A stretch of 40,390 nucleotides of DNA from a virus. The DNA lies in IMG/VR virus record IMGVR_UViG_3300034980_000623, positions 1-40,390 of that record. One strand, given 5' to 3'. Positions 1-6,587 of this stretch are shown one piece after another. How positions within the stretch are numbered: position 1 is the stretch's first letter; the number at the start of each line of letters is the position of its first letter. The notes under the pieces were generated by a model. The model made no database searches, was not told the DNA's origin, and saw only the letters and a list, made by a program, of their open reading frames with translations. Both the position numbers and the translations under genes were made by a program.

Positions 1-1
1 C

Positions 2-166
2 ACATTTGATATGTGGAAGGGCAAACCTGCGTTATACTTGGGTGAAGATATTATCGAGCGATCCGATGGCGTTACCATCACAAACCATGCATTTATGCTG
101 GGAGGTGAGCGACGAATCACGGATCGCTCATTCTTAAAGATGTTAGATCCCTTGACAATCTCTTGA
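2..166 (+). CDS. 3' end of a small hypothetical protein (partial)
   Basis: An open frame enters from the left edge and gives 54 residues ending in LDPLTIS. No start is visible. I do not recognise the protein. Its size, position and beta-rich look would suit another member of the small V-G-D-L-V family that follows, but the diagnostic N-terminus lies outside the window. Its TGA stop lies inside the second TTGAC hexamer of the promoter for the next gene, an arrangement that recurs across this region and supports the frame being real. Confidence 0.5.
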   Translation, partial: TFDMWKGKPALYLGEDIIERSDGVTITNHAFMLGGERRITDRSFLKMLDPLTIS

Positions 167-205
167 CGGGAAAAACTTGCGCTAACCGCTGCGCGGTGTT
201 ATAAT
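152..205 (+). promoter_or_regulatory. Tripartite sigma70-like promoter P1
   Basis: TTGACA (152-157), TTGACG (163-168) and TTGCGC (177-182, used as -35) precede TATAAT (200-205) with a 17 bp spacer. The hexamer steps are 11 and 14 bp. The spacer holds a perfect dyad, ACCGC-TGC-GCGGT (185-197). The -10 ends only 6 bases before the ATG at 212, so the transcript is probably leaderless or nearly so. Confidence 0.7.
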
Positions 206-211
206 ATATAT

Positions 212-409
212 ATGAAAGTTGGTGATTTGGTACACATGCCCGGTTCGCTGGGCAACCCGATTGGCGTTCTCACGCGGATCAAGCCTGATGGCATCCATCG
301 AGGCACGAACCTTAAACGGGTCCGTGTGATGTGGCTCACCGACACACCCGGCGAAGTATCATGGGAACCCGTCAAGTGGCTGGAGGTTATAAGTGATCAA
401 AGCAGGTAG
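212..409 (+). CDS. Small V-G-D-L-V family protein (65 aa), copy a
   Basis: Starts MKVGDLV, the signature of a paralogous set of small proteins spread through this window. The pattern of short beta strands (GVLTRI, VRVMW, WLEVIS) suggests a small SH3/KOW-like barrel. That is inferred from the pattern alone, and the function is unknown. There is no Shine-Dalgarno because the ATG lies 6 bases after the P1 -10 box, so initiation may be leaderless. The C-terminal codons for W-L-E-V contain GGAGG, which serves as the ribosome site of the next gene; that gene starts 17 bases before this stop. The protein ends in SR, a tail imposed by the overlapping downstream start. Confidence 0.75.
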   Translation: MKVGDLVHMPGSLGNPIGVLTRIKPDGIHRGTNLKRVRVMWLTDTPGEVSWEPVKWLEVISDQSR

Positions 410-563
410 TTTAGTTAGATTCAGAGGATCGATTGGTCTTGTTTGGGGTCCGTGCAAAAAGCGATGGGCAAAGCCTGCCGATGTGTGGGTGATGTGGACA
501 GATGAACGCAAGCCCAAGATCGAGTCTGGTCTATTGTTGGAGGTGCTTAGTGCAAGTAGGTGA
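393..563 (+). CDS. Small V-G-D-L-V family protein (56 aa, GTG start), copy b
   Basis: Frame VIKAGSLVRFRG... carries the family N-terminus in divergent form (A-G-S-L-V). The GTG start is chosen because GGAGG at 382-386 sits 6 bases upstream and the family motif begins there. It contains the family's central hydrophobic strand ending in M-W (VWVMW) and ends L-L-E-V-L-S-A-S-R. The L-E-V codons again encode the GGAGG that serves the next gene. It overlaps both neighbours (17 and 14 nt), so translation is probably coupled. Function unknown. Confidence 0.7.
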   Translation: MIKAGSLVRFRGSIGLVWGPCKKRWAKPADVWVMWTDERKPKIESGLLLEVLSASR

Positions 564-711
564 TCTGGTTGTATGTGCGTCCGTGCCGGGTAGACCGGTG
601 GGCTTGATTAAAGAAAAGTATAATGCGTTCTTCATCGTTTTGATTTCTGGCGTCAATAAGTCTGCATGCTTCCAGCCGCAACACTTGGAGTTGATCAATG
701 CGCGTCGGTGA
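550..711 (+). CDS. Small V-G-D-L-V family protein (53 aa, GTG start), copy c
   Basis: Starts VQVGDLV at a GTG 14 bases inside the preceding gene, with GGAGG 6 bases upstream. An upstream in-frame ATG at 502 is possible but lacks a ribosome site and breaks the family alignment. The body (PVGLIKEKY, FFIVLISG) is beta-like, and the end HLELINARR mirrors the L-E-V-I-S-x-R ending of its paralogues. GGAG inside the L-E codons leads to the next gene. Role unknown. Confidence 0.7.
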   Translation: MQVGDLVVCASVPGRPVGLIKEKYNAFFIVLISGVNKSACFQPQHLELINARR

Positions 712-892
712 TTTGGTTAAACATTTCCTGACCGATCAGATCGGCATCGTTGTGGATATTTCGTGTAACCGAGATTCCCGCAACATCGCACCCGTCCAAG
801 TGATGTGGACTACGCAGGGCGAATCGCTTTTCGGTCCCGGCTATAAAGAATGGTGCGGCGAGAAAAGTTTAGAACACTTGACAACTGCTTGA
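698..892 (+). CDS. Small V-G-D-L-V family protein (64 aa), copy d
   Basis: Starts MRVGDLV, overlapping the previous gene by 14 nt, so the upstream TGA falls within this gene's G-D codons (GGTGAT). The family strands IGIVVDI and VQVMW are present. It is the last of four tandem overlapping copies and is the one whose end is not fused to another copy. Its TGA instead lies in the second hexamer of promoter P2. Function unknown. Confidence 0.75.
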   Translation: MRVGDLVKHFLTDQIGIVVDISCNRDSRNIAPVQVMWTTQGESLFGPGYKEWCGEKSLEHLTTA

Positions 893-932
893 CACAACTT
901 TGCTTGACGGCAACCCCTCAAGTGGTTATATT
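878..932 (+). promoter_or_regulatory. Tripartite sigma70-like promoter P2
   Basis: TTGACA 878, TTGACA 889 (+11), TTGACG 904 (+15, -35), then a 17 bp spacer and TATATT 927-932. The spacer has an imperfect dyad AACCCC-TCAA-GTGGTT. The leader holds AGAAAGGAG and the gene starts 27 nt after the -10. Confidence 0.85.
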
Positions 933-958
933 ATAAGTATAGAAAGGAGAAAAAATCT

Positions 959-1843
959 ATGTCATGGTCTGGAACCGTAACCTGCTCACACTGCTACCGT
1001 CAGGGACACAACAAACGCAAGTGCGAACAACTCACAGAGCAAATCAGCGATAAGTACACGGGTAACGTGTCGGCAGCAGCGTCAGAGCGAGAGCGTGGTA
1101 ACGAAAACGATGCCGTGTGGTATGACGAACGCGCCGAGAACTATCGCCAGCAGTACATCAAGCGCACCAAGATCGATCTTGCAACCGGTGAGACGGTTAA
1201 GAACAAGACGGCGAAAGCCGAGCGCATGAAGAACGTGACTTGTGGGTATTGCCAAAACACCGGACACACCCGCCGCGTGTGTGAGGTTGTCAAGCGCGAC
1301 AAGCTGGTATTCATCGAGGAATCTCGCCGTGTTCGCGCTGGCGCGCTTGAAGCTGCCCGCGAGACTGGCATCGGCGTGGGTTCAATGATCCCTATGCGCC
1401 TCAACGGTTACAACGCCGATGGTGAGTGGGGAACACACACAACACTCCGCTACGTTAAAAGTGTAGATTGGTACACGGTTACTGCTGCTCGCGCTGGTCT
1501 GTGGGTTTATCACGTTCATGCGACCAAGCTGGCGTCGGCTAACCAAAGTCGCTGGACTGCTCGCGACAAGATCCTGAAAATGGAGGAAAACTTTAAGGAA
1601 GCACGCGATGTCGCGGAACTCGCCGATGAGCGCGCTCCCTCTGCTTCGCTCATCCCATCGCTCGATCCGCCTGCTGGCTGGCTGGACTGCGAGCCGTCCA
1701 CCATCGACGTTGCCGCTGCTTTCCCTACCAAGGGCGGCAAGTACGAGAAGCAACGGGGTCACGACTACGCATGGCCGAGCGGTGTCACGGCAGAAGTGAT
1801 CCGCGATCTCGGACTTGAAGAACACTGGAAGGGTCGTTTTTAG
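959..1843 (+). CDS. Protein with two CCHC zinc knuckles (294 aa)
   Basis: Two perfect zinc knuckles of the form C-x2-C-x4-H-x4-C are visible: residues C9, C12, H17, C22 and C95, C98, H103, C108. In retroviral nucleocapsids and many RNA-binding proteins such knuckles bind single-stranded nucleic acid, so binding of RNA or ssDNA is the likely role (inference). A charged helical stretch links the knuckles. The remaining 180 residues match nothing I can name. It is the first gene behind P2, with AAGGAG at a good distance from the ATG, and is followed by P3. Reverse-strand frames here are long but look like shadows of its GC-rich codons. Confidence 0.85.
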   Translation: MSWSGTVTCSHCYRQGHNKRKCEQLTEQISDKYTGNVSAAASERERGNENDAVWYDERAENYRQQYIKRTKIDLATGETVKNKTAKAERMKNVTCGYCQNTGHTRRVCEVVKRDKLVFIEESRRVRAGALEAARETGIGVGSMIPMRLNGYNADGEWGTHTTLRYVKSVDWYTVTAARAGLWVYHVHATKLASANQSRWTARDKILKMEENFKEARDVAELADERAPSASLIPSLDPPAGWLDCEPSTIDVAAAFPTKGGKYEKQRGHDYAWPSGVTAEVIRDLGLEEHWKGRF

Positions 1844-1845
1844 AC

Positions 1846-1899
1846 CTGACATTTACCTGACAACTCTCGCCTTGACTTATGGGCGAAAGCGGTTATATT
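1846..1899 (+). promoter_or_regulatory. Tripartite sigma70-like promoter P3
   Basis: CTGACA 1846, CTGACA 1857 (+11), TTGACT 1872 (+15, -35), a 16 bp spacer, TATATT 1894-1899. A CGCC/GGCG dyad brackets the -35. No full gene follows, only a TTG mini-frame and then P4 in tandem. Confidence 0.75.
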
Positions 1900-1925
1900 A
1901 TAAGGGTAAGAAAGAGAAACAAAAG

Positions 1926-1952
1926 TTGTCATCCGATAACAAAAACCTCTGA
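1926..1952 (+). other. Possible 8-codon leader or gene remnant between P3 and P4
   Basis: A TTG 27 nt after the P3 -10, exactly the distance used by real genes behind these promoters, opens an 8-codon frame (MSSDNKNL if initiated). Its TGA falls in the first hexamer of P4, as for the real genes. It may be a leader peptide or what is left after an internal deletion of a former cassette. The ribosome site is weak. Confidence 0.25.
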
Positions 1953-2003
1953 CATTTACCTGACACGAAAATACTTGACATAAAAGCCTTACTGTGTTAT
2001 ATT
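1949..2003 (+). promoter_or_regulatory. Tripartite sigma70-like promoter P4
   Basis: CTGACA 1949, CTGACA 1960 (+11), TTGACA 1975 (+15, -35), a 17 bp spacer, TATATT 1998-2003. A perfect 8 bp inverted repeat, GCCTTACT (1986-1993) and AGTAAGGC (2009-2016), flanks the -10 and looks like an operator. Confidence 0.85.
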
Positions 2004-2053
2004 TATAGAGTAAGGCAAAGAAACAACAACCCTCCCAACTTGGAGAAACCATC

Positions 2054-3145
2054 ATGGCTATCGATTTCGCAACATTTCTCGCGGTCGCCCCTCACGTACT
2101 CAACTCACGGCTTCCCGTGCTTATCCGTGGACGCCATGGCGTCGGCAAGTCCGAAGTGGTCTATCAGATTGCTGAAACTCGCAGCCTCCCGATTGTGGAG
2201 CGCCGAGCATCGCAGATGACTGAGGGTGACTTGCTTGGTTTGCCTGATACGGCAGACACATCTATCAATGGACGCAAGTGTACTACTTGGAACGCCCCTG
2301 ACTGGCTTGTGACAGCCTGTGAGCAACCTGTGTTGCTATTCCTCGATGAAGTGGACCGGGCGACTCAGGAAGTCCGTCAGGGACTCTTTGAGTTGACTGA
2401 TAGCCGCAAGATCAACGGATGGAATCTCCATCCTGAGACTCTGATCGTCGCTGCCGTCAATGGCGGGGAGCATGGCGCACAATACCAAGTCGGTGAAATG
2501 GATCCGGCCGAGCTTGACCGCTGGACCGTGTTTGATGTTGAGCCTTCTACCGAAGATTGGCTGAAGTGGGCAAATGGCCGCATCCCTACCGTTGTGTGGG
2601 ACTTTATTAACCACAACCGGAAGCACTTGGAGCATGAAGGCGATTTTGAGCCTAACAAGGTTTATCCTTCCCGTCGTAGCTGGGCGCGTTACAGCGAAAC
2701 CGCTACCTCTGTTGGAGTGTTCGACGAAGAAGGTGATCGCGATATGCTATTCAACCTTGCGACTGCGTTCCTTGGCTTTGAAGCGGCTGTGTCCCTTCGT
2801 GACTTTGTTGAAAAGTACGAATGGCAGGTAACCATCGAGGATATTCTTGATGCTGGGGAACTTTCTAAGTGTGCGAAGTGGGGTATCAACGATCACGCCG
2901 CGATGATCGAGAAGTTTGAATCTGCCGATGTGTTCAAAGAGGAACTGTCCGATGAACAGATTGTAAACCTTGCGGAATACTTTATCTCGCTTCCATCTGA
3001 GATTGCCATGAAGCTGTGGACCGTTCTCGGGGATTCTGACAACATTAACAATGTTGTAGCCTTGCACAAAGCTGAGACCTCCGAGGGTACTCGCGTGAGT
3101 GATCACCTTGTTGAAATCCTTGGTGGCAACGCTGATGCTTCATAG
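2054..3145 (+). CDS. MoxR-type AAA+ ATPase (363 aa)
   Basis: Walker A is GRHGVGKS (residues 26-33), Walker B LLFLDEVDRA with D98-E99, sensor-1 Asn at about 136 in VAAVN, and an Arg-finger candidate at R156. This is the order expected of MoxR/RavA-like ATPases, which act as chaperones or metal-insertion motors and usually work with a VWA-domain partner. The partner lies about 500 nt downstream (metallopeptidase/VWA gene at 3645), with only two small genes between. The C-terminal third is helical and unassigned. It is driven by the tandem promoters P3/P4. Assignment to the MoxR clade over other AAA families is based on the context and compact core. Confidence 0.88.
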   Translation: MAIDFATFLAVAPHVLNSRLPVLIRGRHGVGKSEVVYQIAETRSLPIVERRASQMTEGDLLGLPDTADTSINGRKCTTWNAPDWLVTACEQPVLLFLDEVDRATQEVRQGLFELTDSRKINGWNLHPETLIVAAVNGGEHGAQYQVGEMDPAELDRWTVFDVEPSTEDWLKWANGRIPTVVWDFINHNRKHLEHEGDFEPNKVYPSRRSWARYSETATSVGVFDEEGDRDMLFNLATAFLGFEAAVSLRDFVEKYEWQVTIEDILDAGELSKCAKWGINDHAAMIEKFESADVFKEELSDEQIVNLAEYFISLPSEIAMKLWTVLGDSDNINNVVALHKAETSEGTRVSDHLVEILGGNADAS

Positions 3146-3380
3146 GCTCCCGCCTATCGACAGAGATCCTGAAATCGGCGATCTCTGTCGGATCGGCGGT
3201 CCGGGCGCTATGCCACGCAAGTTTTTCAGGAAACATGGGCCCGGCTTGATCGTTAAAAAGCATCGAAAGGGGGGCGAGTTACCCTATCACTATGAGGTAA
3301 AATGGCTCAAAAGCGATGAACATATGCGATTTTTCAAAGAGGATATCATAGTATTATCAAATGTGGACCGACGAACTTAA
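3135..3380 (+). CDS. Small V-G-D-L-V-like protein (81 aa), copy e
   Basis: I start it at the ATG that overlaps the ATPase stop by 11 nt. An earlier in-frame start would only extend it into the ATPase gene. The family motif is internal and divergent (P-E-I-G-D-L-C-R), followed by GPGLIVKKH and YEVKWL strands, which parallels the G-I-V-x/V-x-V-x-W pattern of the paralogues. Ribosome site weak; translation probably coupled to the ATPase. It overlaps the next family member by 20 nt. Confidence 0.65.
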   Translation: MLHRLPPIDRDPEIGDLCRIGGPGAMPRKFFRKHGPGLIVKKHRKGGELPYHYEVKWLKSDEHMRFFKEDIIVLSNVDRRT

Positions 3381-3570
3381 AATAGGTGACCTTGTGTGGT
3401 CCCGCCGCGACAACAAGCCCGCTATCATTCTGGACAGCGAGGAAACCGCACGCGCCAAGTACGGCGACATAGCTAACAAAAGGTGGCGATTCAAGCTGCA
3501 CATTGATGGCGATCAGGGATGGCTGGATGAGGTTAAACTTAGAGCCTTGTATATGGGACCGGTTCCTTGA
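3361..3570 (+). CDS. Small V-G-D-L-V family protein (69 aa), copy f
   Basis: MWTDELKIGDLVWSRR carries the motif at residues 7-12, with AIILD and WRFKLHID as the following strands. It overlaps the preceding paralogue, and its TGA lies in the first hexamer of P5. It separates the MoxR ATPase from the VWA/peptidase gene, so members of this family sit between functional partners. Function unknown. Confidence 0.75.
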   Translation: MWTDELKIGDLVWSRRDNKPAIILDSEETARAKYGDIANKRWRFKLHIDGDQGWLDEVKLRALYMGPVP

Positions 3571-3620
3571 CATTTGCTTGACACAACTTTCCTTGACTAT
3601 TCCGCTCAAGCGGTTATATT
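3567..3620 (+). promoter_or_regulatory. Tripartite sigma70-like promoter P5
   Basis: TTGACA 3567, TTGACA 3578 (+11), TTGACT 3593 (+15, -35), a 16 bp spacer, TATATT 3615-3620. The spacer holds a perfect dyad CCGC-TCAA-GCGG (3602-3613). Confidence 0.85.
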
Positions 3621-3644
3621 ATAGGAGTAAGGAAAAGAACAATA

Positions 3645-4871
3645 ATGACTGACGATACCAAAAAGCCCTTCAATCTCAACATGCACACTGCTCGCCTGCT
3701 TATGCGTGAGCCGTTCTTCGCTGCGCTCTCGCGCCGCATCGACAAGATCGCCACAACTGCGATCCCTACTGCTGGTGTCCGTGTTAATCCTGACAGCGCA
3801 CAGTTTGAAATGCTGTATAACCCTGAGTTTTTCGCGCAGCTTAGTGATGATCACAAGCTGGGCATTTTGAAGCATGAGTTTTATCACCTGATTTTTGAGC
3901 ATGTAACCAATCGCAAGCCAGCCGATGGCTTGAAGCGGATTGACAACATCGCTATGGATCTGGCGATCAACTGCCATATCGTTAACGAGTTGCCGAGCGA
4001 GGCAAACCCCGGCCCGACCATCGGCAAAGAGTCAATGAAGGCTTGCATCCCCGGCGAAGGCATGTTTAAGGATCTGCCATCGTTCAAGTCCTATGAGTGG
4101 TATCTTGAAGCCCTTAAAAAGATGCAAGACGAGCAGAAAGAAAAGGGCGATGGTGAAGGCTCCGGGGATCCCTTCGGTGATGCTGATTCGCTCGATGATC
4201 ATGATGGTTTTGGTGAGGTTGATGGGACCACGCAAGAAATCGCCAGCGAGCGCATGAAAGAAACGCTCAAGAAAGCCGCCGAAGAAGCTGAGAAGGCTCG
4301 CAACTGGGGAACCGTATCCTCATCTATGCGTCAGGACATTCTTGATCGCATCCAGACTAAAATCGATTGGCGCAAGGTGCTGCGCTATTTTGTCAAGACA
4401 AGTCAACGCGCAGATAAGCGCAGCACTCCCCGCCGCCTTAACAAGCGTTATCCTCGCGTCCATCCGGGCAAGCGAGTCCGGCGCCAAGCTAAGATCGCGA
4501 TCAGCATCGATCAATCTGGATCGGTCGATGATCAGATGCTTGCCGCGTTCTTCTCCGAGTTGAACAAGTTGGCTGAGATAGCTGAGTTTACCGTGATCCC
4601 CTTTGATACGGTTGTGGCCGAGAGCAAAATATACACATGGAAAAAAGGACAGAGCAAAAAGACCGAGCGTGTGATGCGCGGAGGCACATGCTTCAACGCG
4701 CCAACCAAGTACGTTAATGAACACGGATTTGATGGTCACATCGTTTTGACAGACCTGTGTGCCCCGAAGCCCGTTGCATCCAAGTGCCAACGCATGTGGA
4801 TGACCACCGCGACCTATGCCGCTCGCCCCTACTTTTCAACAAACGAACGTATCATAGCGATCGACGCTTAG
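3645..4871 (+). CDS. VWA-like metallopeptidase, partner of the MoxR ATPase (408 aa)
   Basis: The N-terminal part has a zinc-peptidase motif H77-E-F-Y-H81 within LGILKHEFYHLIFEHV. A charged linker rich in Asp, Gly and Lys follows (about 160-220). The C-terminal part is a VWA-like domain with the metal-ion-dependent adhesion motif D289-Q-S291-G-S293 and a downstream LTD. This matches the DUF2201/VWA-like metallopeptidase architecture that is usually encoded beside MoxR ATPases in bacteria. Target and activity are unknown. It has its own promoter P5 and a separate transcription start from the ATPase, which could let the two subunits be made at different levels. Confidence 0.85.
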   Translation: MTDDTKKPFNLNMHTARLLMREPFFAALSRRIDKIATTAIPTAGVRVNPDSAQFEMLYNPEFFAQLSDDHKLGILKHEFYHLIFEHVTNRKPADGLKRIDNIAMDLAINCHIVNELPSEANPGPTIGKESMKACIPGEGMFKDLPSFKSYEWYLEALKKMQDEQKEKGDGEGSGDPFGDADSLDDHDGFGEVDGTTQEIASERMKETLKKAAEEAEKARNWGTVSSSMRQDILDRIQTKIDWRKVLRYFVKTSQRADKRSTPRRLNKRYPRVHPGKRVRRQAKIAISIDQSGSVDDQMLAAFFSELNKLAEIAEFTVIPFDTVVAESKIYTWKKGQSKKTERVMRGGTCFNAPTKYVNEHGFDGHIVLTDLCAPKPVASKCQRMWMTTATYAARPYFSTNERIIAIDA

Positions 4872-4906
4872 GGTACGTTAAACTTTCCCCGGACATGGAG
4901 TAAATA

Positions 4907-5233
4907 ATGTCAATCACAGGACCGAGACTAAACAACGATGGTGTTATCAAAGCATGGCAAAATGGGCTAAGTGCCCGAAATGGCAGGTATTCTCTGAGTA
5001 GCGTATCATACCCGAATGGTCGCGCTGAGTTATATAGCTATGAGCTAAAGATCGGAGAGCGAACCCCGGCAGGAGTTTACGTTATCGCTGACTTTACCGC
5101 CCCAGCTAAAGGCTTTCGTTCTATGACAACATCTTGTCATGTGAACCTCGCCAAGTGTCAGACAGGCAACCCGGTGATCATGCATCCGTTGGTTTGGGAG
5201 TGCTCACCGATGAGCCAGACTAAGCCTTTTTAA
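4907..5233 (+). CDS. Hypothetical protein (108 aa)
   Basis: ATGGAG precedes the start ATG by about 9 bases. The sequence is Ser/Tyr-rich with alternating strands (RYSLSSVSY, AELYSYELKIG, AGVYVIADF), suggesting an all-beta fold, and has two cysteines near the C-terminus (C-H-V-N-L-A-K-C). I recognise no family. The stop and the next start overlap as TAATG, so it is co-translated with the next gene. It is probably transcribed from P5. Confidence 0.65.
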   Translation: MSITGPRLNNDGVIKAWQNGLSARNGRYSLSSVSYPNGRAELYSYELKIGERTPAGVYVIADFTAPAKGFRSMTTSCHVNLAKCQTGNPVIMHPLVWECSPMSQTKPF

Positions 5234-5436
5234 TGGAAAAGTTTAAGACTGGCGATCTGGTGAAGATCCGCGATGGAACCCATGCGACTGAGATCCCTGA
5301 TCACCGGATCGGCATGATCATCGAGCGCGGCGAGGCTTCAGGAAACTATACCGAGTCTTACACCGTTGTCTTTCTCGGCACCGACGTACATCTAAAGTTT
5401 CACGAAATGTTCTTGGAACACTTTACATCCTCTTGA
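5233..5436 (+). CDS. Small V-G-D-L-V family protein (67 aa), copy g
   Basis: MEKFKTGDLVKIRDG carries the motif at residues 6-10, followed by RIGMIIERG and TVVFLG strands and a closing FLEHFTSS that parallels the L-E-H/L-E-V ends of the family. Coupled to the upstream gene through TAATG. The TGA stop lies in the second hexamer of P6. Function unknown. Confidence 0.78.
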   Translation: MEKFKTGDLVKIRDGTHATEIPDHRIGMIIERGEASGNYTESYTVVFLGTDVHLKFHEMFLEHFTSS

Positions 5437-5476
5437 CATTTTTTGCCTTGACGATCACCGCTTTCGGTGCTATATT
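5422..5476 (+). promoter_or_regulatory. Tripartite sigma70-like promoter P6
   Basis: TTTACA 5422, TTGACA 5433 (+11), TTGACG 5448 (+15, -35), a 17 bp spacer, TATATT 5471-5476. The spacer holds a perfect dyad CACCG-CTTT-CGGTG (5456-5469). From 5446 to 5493 it is identical to P7 except for one base. Confidence 0.87.
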
Positions 5477-5501
5477 ATAGGTATAGAAAGGAGAAAAATC
5501 T

Positions 5502-5696
5502 ATGCTTGCCATTCCACTCATTCGCACCGATGACGATTCTAACCTCACACCTATCGAGCGTACCGCTATCGGTTGCGAGCAGGTGATCACCGCTCTGATG
5601 ATGCAGGCAACGATGGACGATCCACAAGTGAGCGCACAGGAGCGTGAACTTTACACAACTTTGAGCGTTGCCGCCGTCATTCCGGCAGAGGCATAA
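5502..5696 (+). CDS. Hypothetical protein (64 aa)
   Basis: Good ribosome site (AGAAAGGAG) at the end of the P6 leader. The protein is helical and mildly acidic with no motif I can name. It is followed immediately by another short gene (TAA then ATG), so it is the first gene of a run reaching to about 6555. Confidence 0.65.
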   Translation: MLAIPLIRTDDDSNLTPIERTAIGCEQVITALMMQATMDDPQVSAQERELYTTLSVAAVIPAEA

Positions 5697-5867
5697 ATGA
5701 CAGCATTTGAGATCAAACAGTACGACGAAAAGACAAAGCGTTATCATTTTTTAGCGATGATCAGCGCGAGAACCCCCGAGGAAGCCAAACAAAAGTTTAT
5801 CGAACGGGTAAACTATAAGCCTCGCGCCGGGGTTGTACTTTTCGTGAAATCGCCGGGGTGCCTGTAA
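5697..5867 (+). CDS. Hypothetical protein (56 aa)
   Basis: ATG directly abuts the previous stop. The sequence MTAFEIKQYDEKTKRYHFLAM reads as a strand-turn-strand, followed by a helix (TPEEAKQKFIERV) and a final strand (GVVLFVKSPG), a plausible small alpha/beta domain. No family recognised. Its TAA shares a base with the ATG of the next gene (TAATG). Confidence 0.6.
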   Translation: MTAFEIKQYDEKTKRYHFLAMISARTPEEAKQKFIERVNYKPRAGVVLFVKSPGCL

Positions 5868-6184
5868 TGGATCTGCCCATTATCGTTAGCATGAATCCGA
5901 TGCTCTACACTGATCGATCCGGCCAGAAGTGGGCTGTGTCCGGTCAGCATTGGGTGGAAGTGCCCGACACGCTGACGCTGGACGAGGTTGGGAAGTACAT
6001 GATCGTGGAGCATCGCGATACACCCGCTCAATCGACTGACGTTGTATCCTATGAGGTTCAAGGCAGCAAGGGGAACACCTACATCGTGAGCGACAACGGA
6101 GGAACGTGGACCTGCACGTGTCCCGGTTTCGGTTGGCGACGGAAGTGTAAGCATGTGGAGGCTCAGAAAAATGAAAGTCGGTGA
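5867..6184 (+). CDS. SWIM-type zinc finger protein (105 aa)
   Basis: The C-terminal end contains C-T-C-P-G-F-G-W-R-R-K-C-K-H, a C-x-C...C-x-H pattern typical of SWIM zinc fingers, which bind DNA or proteins. SWIM domains are usually appended to larger helicases or transposases, so a 105 aa protein of this kind is unusual. The ATG is preferred over an upstream GTG because it forms TAATG with the previous stop. The last five residues KNESR are written by the overlapping start of the next V-G-D-L-V gene, which begins 14 nt before this stop. Confidence 0.75.
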   Translation: MDLPIIVSMNPMLYTDRSGQKWAVSGQHWVEVPDTLTLDEVGKYMIVEHRDTPAQSTDVVSYEVQGSKGNTYIVSDNGGTWTCTCPGFGWRRKCKHVEAQKNESR

Positions 6185-6356
6185 TCTGGTGAGATTTAGG
6201 GGAGCCAGCAAAAACGCCCTTTTTCAAGTTATGCGTATGTATCGAGGTGGTAAAGGCGGGAACGCTCCACGGGTTGATGTTATGTATCTGTTTAGCGGAT
6301 ACCGGGCCTCCGAGGTGCGCCCATCTGTGTTGGAGGTGATCAGTGAAAGTAGGTGA
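6171..6356 (+). CDS. Small V-G-D-L-V family protein (61 aa), copy h
   Basis: Starts MKVGDLVRFRG, with GGAGG 9 bases upstream inside the coding end of the SWIM gene. Strands FQVMRMY and VDVMYLF follow, then the family ending V-L-E-V-I-S-E-S-R, whose codons include the GGAGG for the next copy. Overlaps both neighbours by 14 nt. Function unknown. Confidence 0.8.
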   Translation: MKVGDLVRFRGASKNALFQVMRMYRGGKGGNAPRVDVMYLFSGYRASEVRPSVLEVISESR

Positions 6357-6555
6357 TCTGGTGACATATGCCTTTCAAGCTGCGCGATGGCGAAAAGGTC
6401 AATCGGTCGATGTGGGTCTGGTTGTCGAAACTGGAAAGTACACAGGCAACGCCGACGTTAAAGTTTTGTGGATGGGTCCGGGAGCCGCAGCACCCTACGC
6501 GATCACACAGAAAATCGACCACCTTAGACTCGTTGACGATTCCTTGACAAAATAA
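6343..6555 (+). CDS. Small V-G-D-L-V family protein (70 aa, GTG start), copy i
   Basis: GTG start with GGAGG 6 bases before it; the frame begins VKVGDLVTYAF. VDVGLVVET and ADVKVLWMG are the family strands. The end runs through the first two hexamers of promoter P7, so its last residues D-D-S-L-T-K are coded by regulatory DNA. Function unknown. Confidence 0.8.
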   Translation: MKVGDLVTYAFQAARWRKGQSVDVGLVVETGKYTGNADVKVLWMGPGAAAPYAITQKIDHLRLVDDSLTK

Positions 6556-6587
6556 CCCTTGACGATCACCGCTTTCGGTGTTATATT
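6533..6587 (+). promoter_or_regulatory. Tripartite sigma70-like promoter P7
   Basis: TTGACG 6533, TTGACA 6544 (+11), TTGACG 6559 (+15, -35), a 17 bp spacer with the dyad CACCG-CTTT-CGGTG (6567-6580), TATATT 6582-6587. Near-duplicate of P6. Confidence 0.87.

Noticed and set aside
1382-1852. Long reverse-strand open frame (156 codons) opposite the zinc-knuckle gene
   Set aside because: It has no ribosome site, lies wholly against a gene with clear CCHC motifs and arises from GC-rich codons of that gene. The same holds for the reverse frames at 2336-3106, 3606-3977, 4320-4790 and 5813-6227.
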